Source of the DNA: Prevotella sp.
GTDB taxonomy: Bacteria; Bacteroidota; Bacteroidia; Bacteroidales; Bacteroidaceae
Length of the DNA stretch: 64,000 nt
Assembly: GCA_017459445.1 (NCBI GenBank)
Contig: JAFUDJ010000045.1
Location: 1 to 64,000, forward strand
Direction: 5' to 3'
Part shown: piece by piece, positions 63,054 through 64,000 of the stretch
Layout: each line of letters starts with the position of its first letter
How positions within the stretch are numbered: position 1 is the first letter of the stretch
Program-made: the position numbers and the translations under genes
The notes under the pieces: model-generated
What the model was told of the DNA's origin: nothing
Database searches by the model: none
Seen by the model: only the letters and a program-made list of their open reading frames with translations

Positions 63054-64000
63054 ATGAGAAATTTCTGCCTTTCAGCCCTGATAACATTCTTCACCTTGCA
63101 CCTGAAGGCGCAAACTCCTTCTGCCTTGCCCTGGGGCGAAGCCACTTCTCCCAAATACGAGGTGCGCGCTGTCTGGCTGACCGTCATCAACGGTCTGGAC
63201 TGGCCCTCGAGCAGCAACCAGGATGCCCAGAAGCGGGAACTGACACAGATTCTTGACAAATATCAGCAGGCCGGCATCAACACGGTGCTATTGCAGAGCC
63301 GCGTACGTGCTACCACCATCTATCCATCGGCCTATGAGCCTTGGGAAGGCGGTTTCTCGGGCACACCCGGCAAGGCTCCAGCCTACGACCCACTGCAATT
63401 CTGCATCGACGAGTGCCACCGGCGCGGTATGGAGTGCCACGCCTGGGTGGTCACCATCCCTATTGGCAAATGGGACAAGATTGGCGCCCAACAACTGCGC
63501 AAGAAGCAACCTAAGCTGGTAAAGCGCATCGGCGAGGACGCCTTCCTCGACCCTGAGAACCCACTGACGGCCACTTATCTGGCCAATATCTGCCGCGAAA
63601 TCACCAGAAACTACGACATCGACGGCATCCATCTGGACTATATCCGCTATCCTGAACAATGGAGAATTAAGGTTTCGCGCGCGAAGGGGCGCGAGAACAT
63701 CACTGCAATCGTCCGTGCCATCCGTGCAGCCGTCAAGAGCGAGAAGCCCTGGGTAAAACTTTCCTGTTCGCCCATTGGCAAGCATGACGACCTAACCCGC
63801 TATCGTGCCGGCGGATGGAATGCCCGCACCGCCGTCTGCCAGGACGCGCAAGAGTGGCTCCGCCTAGGGCTGATGGATCAGCTCTACCCCATGATGTACT
63901 TCCAAGGCGACAATTTCTATCCCTTCGCCATCGACTGGCAGGAGAAAAGCTACGGGCGCACCGTCGTGCCCGGCCTGGGCATCTACTTCCTCGACCCGCG
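63054..64000 (+). CDS. GHL10 (DUF187) glycoside hydrolase-like protein, 3' end outside the window
   Basis: The first 315 codons of an exported protein cut by the window edge. Signal peptide NFCLSALITFFTLHLKAQ, then the GHL10 TIM-barrel pattern: YEVRAVWLTVINGLDWPSS, GINTVLLQSRVRATTIYPSAYEPW, DECHRRGMECHAWV, YDIDGIHLDYIRYP (the core acidic residues) and LMDQLYPMMYFQGDNFYPF. Relatives (YngK-type) are lipoproteins or exported enzymes thought to act on cell-wall or other glycans. The substrate is not known. Confidence 0.9.
   Translation, partial: MRNFCLSALITFFTLHLKAQTPSALPWGEATSPKYEVRAVWLTVINGLDWPSSSNQDAQKRELTQILDKYQQAGINTVLLQSRVRATTIYPSAYEPWEGGFSGTPGKAPAYDPLQFCIDECHRRGMECHAWVVTIPIGKWDKIGAQQLRKKQPKLVKRIGEDAFLDPENPLTATYLANICREITRNYDIDGIHLDYIRYPEQWRIKVSRAKGRENITAIVRAIRAAVKSEKPWVKLSCSPIGKHDDLTRYRAGGWNARTAVCQDAQEWLRLGLMDQLYPMMYFQGDNFYPFAIDWQEKSYGRTVVPGLGIYFLDP

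Overview
The window reads as chromosomal DNA of a Bacteroidota bacterium, most likely order Bacteroidales and Prevotella-like. Evidence: many genes are preceded by the Bacteroidota -7 element TAnnTTTG (several with a -33 TTTG 19-20 bp upstream); complex I is encoded as nuoABCDHIJKLMN with C and D fused and no EFG; ftsK-lolA-DUF5687 are adjacent; proline tRNA ligase is the short archaeal/eukaryal type; and DUF5689/OB-fold lipoproteins sit beside a TonB-dependent outer membrane protein. The species cannot be fixed from sequence reading alone.

Layout. 0-1.7 kb: a lone VapE-type P-loop protein (mobile-element relic or accessory gene). 1.7-12 kb: ten complex I genes on the minus strand. 12-16.1 kb: an OmpA-like lipoprotein, then proS, a tRNA methyltransferase and a nitrilase-family amidase. 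16.1-16.4 kb: three tRNA genes (Thr-CGT, two identical Lys-CTT). 16.4-22.9 kb (minus): ftsK, lolA, a DUF5687 membrane protein and a PL1 pectate lyase. 22.9-27.3 kb: a compact, overlapping RNA/DNA-maintenance run (DEDDy exonuclease, rlmI, tilS, HD hydrolase), with its end overlapping a convergent, unusually short RpoD-like sigma factor. 28-33 kb: clpC and rpsA. 33-37.6 kb: malQ (minus) and yidC. 37.6-50.7 kb: an AT-richer surface-polysaccharide cluster (Wzz-like, Wzy, Wzx, acyltransferase, an odd lipoprotein, pyruvyl-transferase-like protein, four further glycosyltransferases, wecB, initiating sugar-phosphate transferase). 50.8-58.5 kb: a repeat-rich exported protein, then an outer-membrane set (TonB-type barrel, two OB-fold lipoproteins, and after rpmE2 a lipoprotein endonuclease). 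58.5-63 kb: glutathione peroxidase, trxB, then on minus cstA, a small outer-membrane barrel and nadC. The right edge cuts a GHL10 glycoside hydrolase.

The most unusual structure is a dispersed intergenic repeat, GGCCGAGATTTTTTC plus about six variable bases, repeated at exactly 21 bp. It occurs at five intergenic places (about 39, 12056, 28067, 51801 and 60043), always with the same strand orientation, in one to six copies. A T-tract every 21 bp is two helical turns, so these arrays should be intrinsically curved. Other notable signals are an exact sigma-54 promoter before clpC, immediately after one of these arrays; perfect inverted repeats sitting on the -33 elements of two outer-envelope genes; and a 12-bp inverted repeat that spans the clpC 3' end and the rpsA -7 element.
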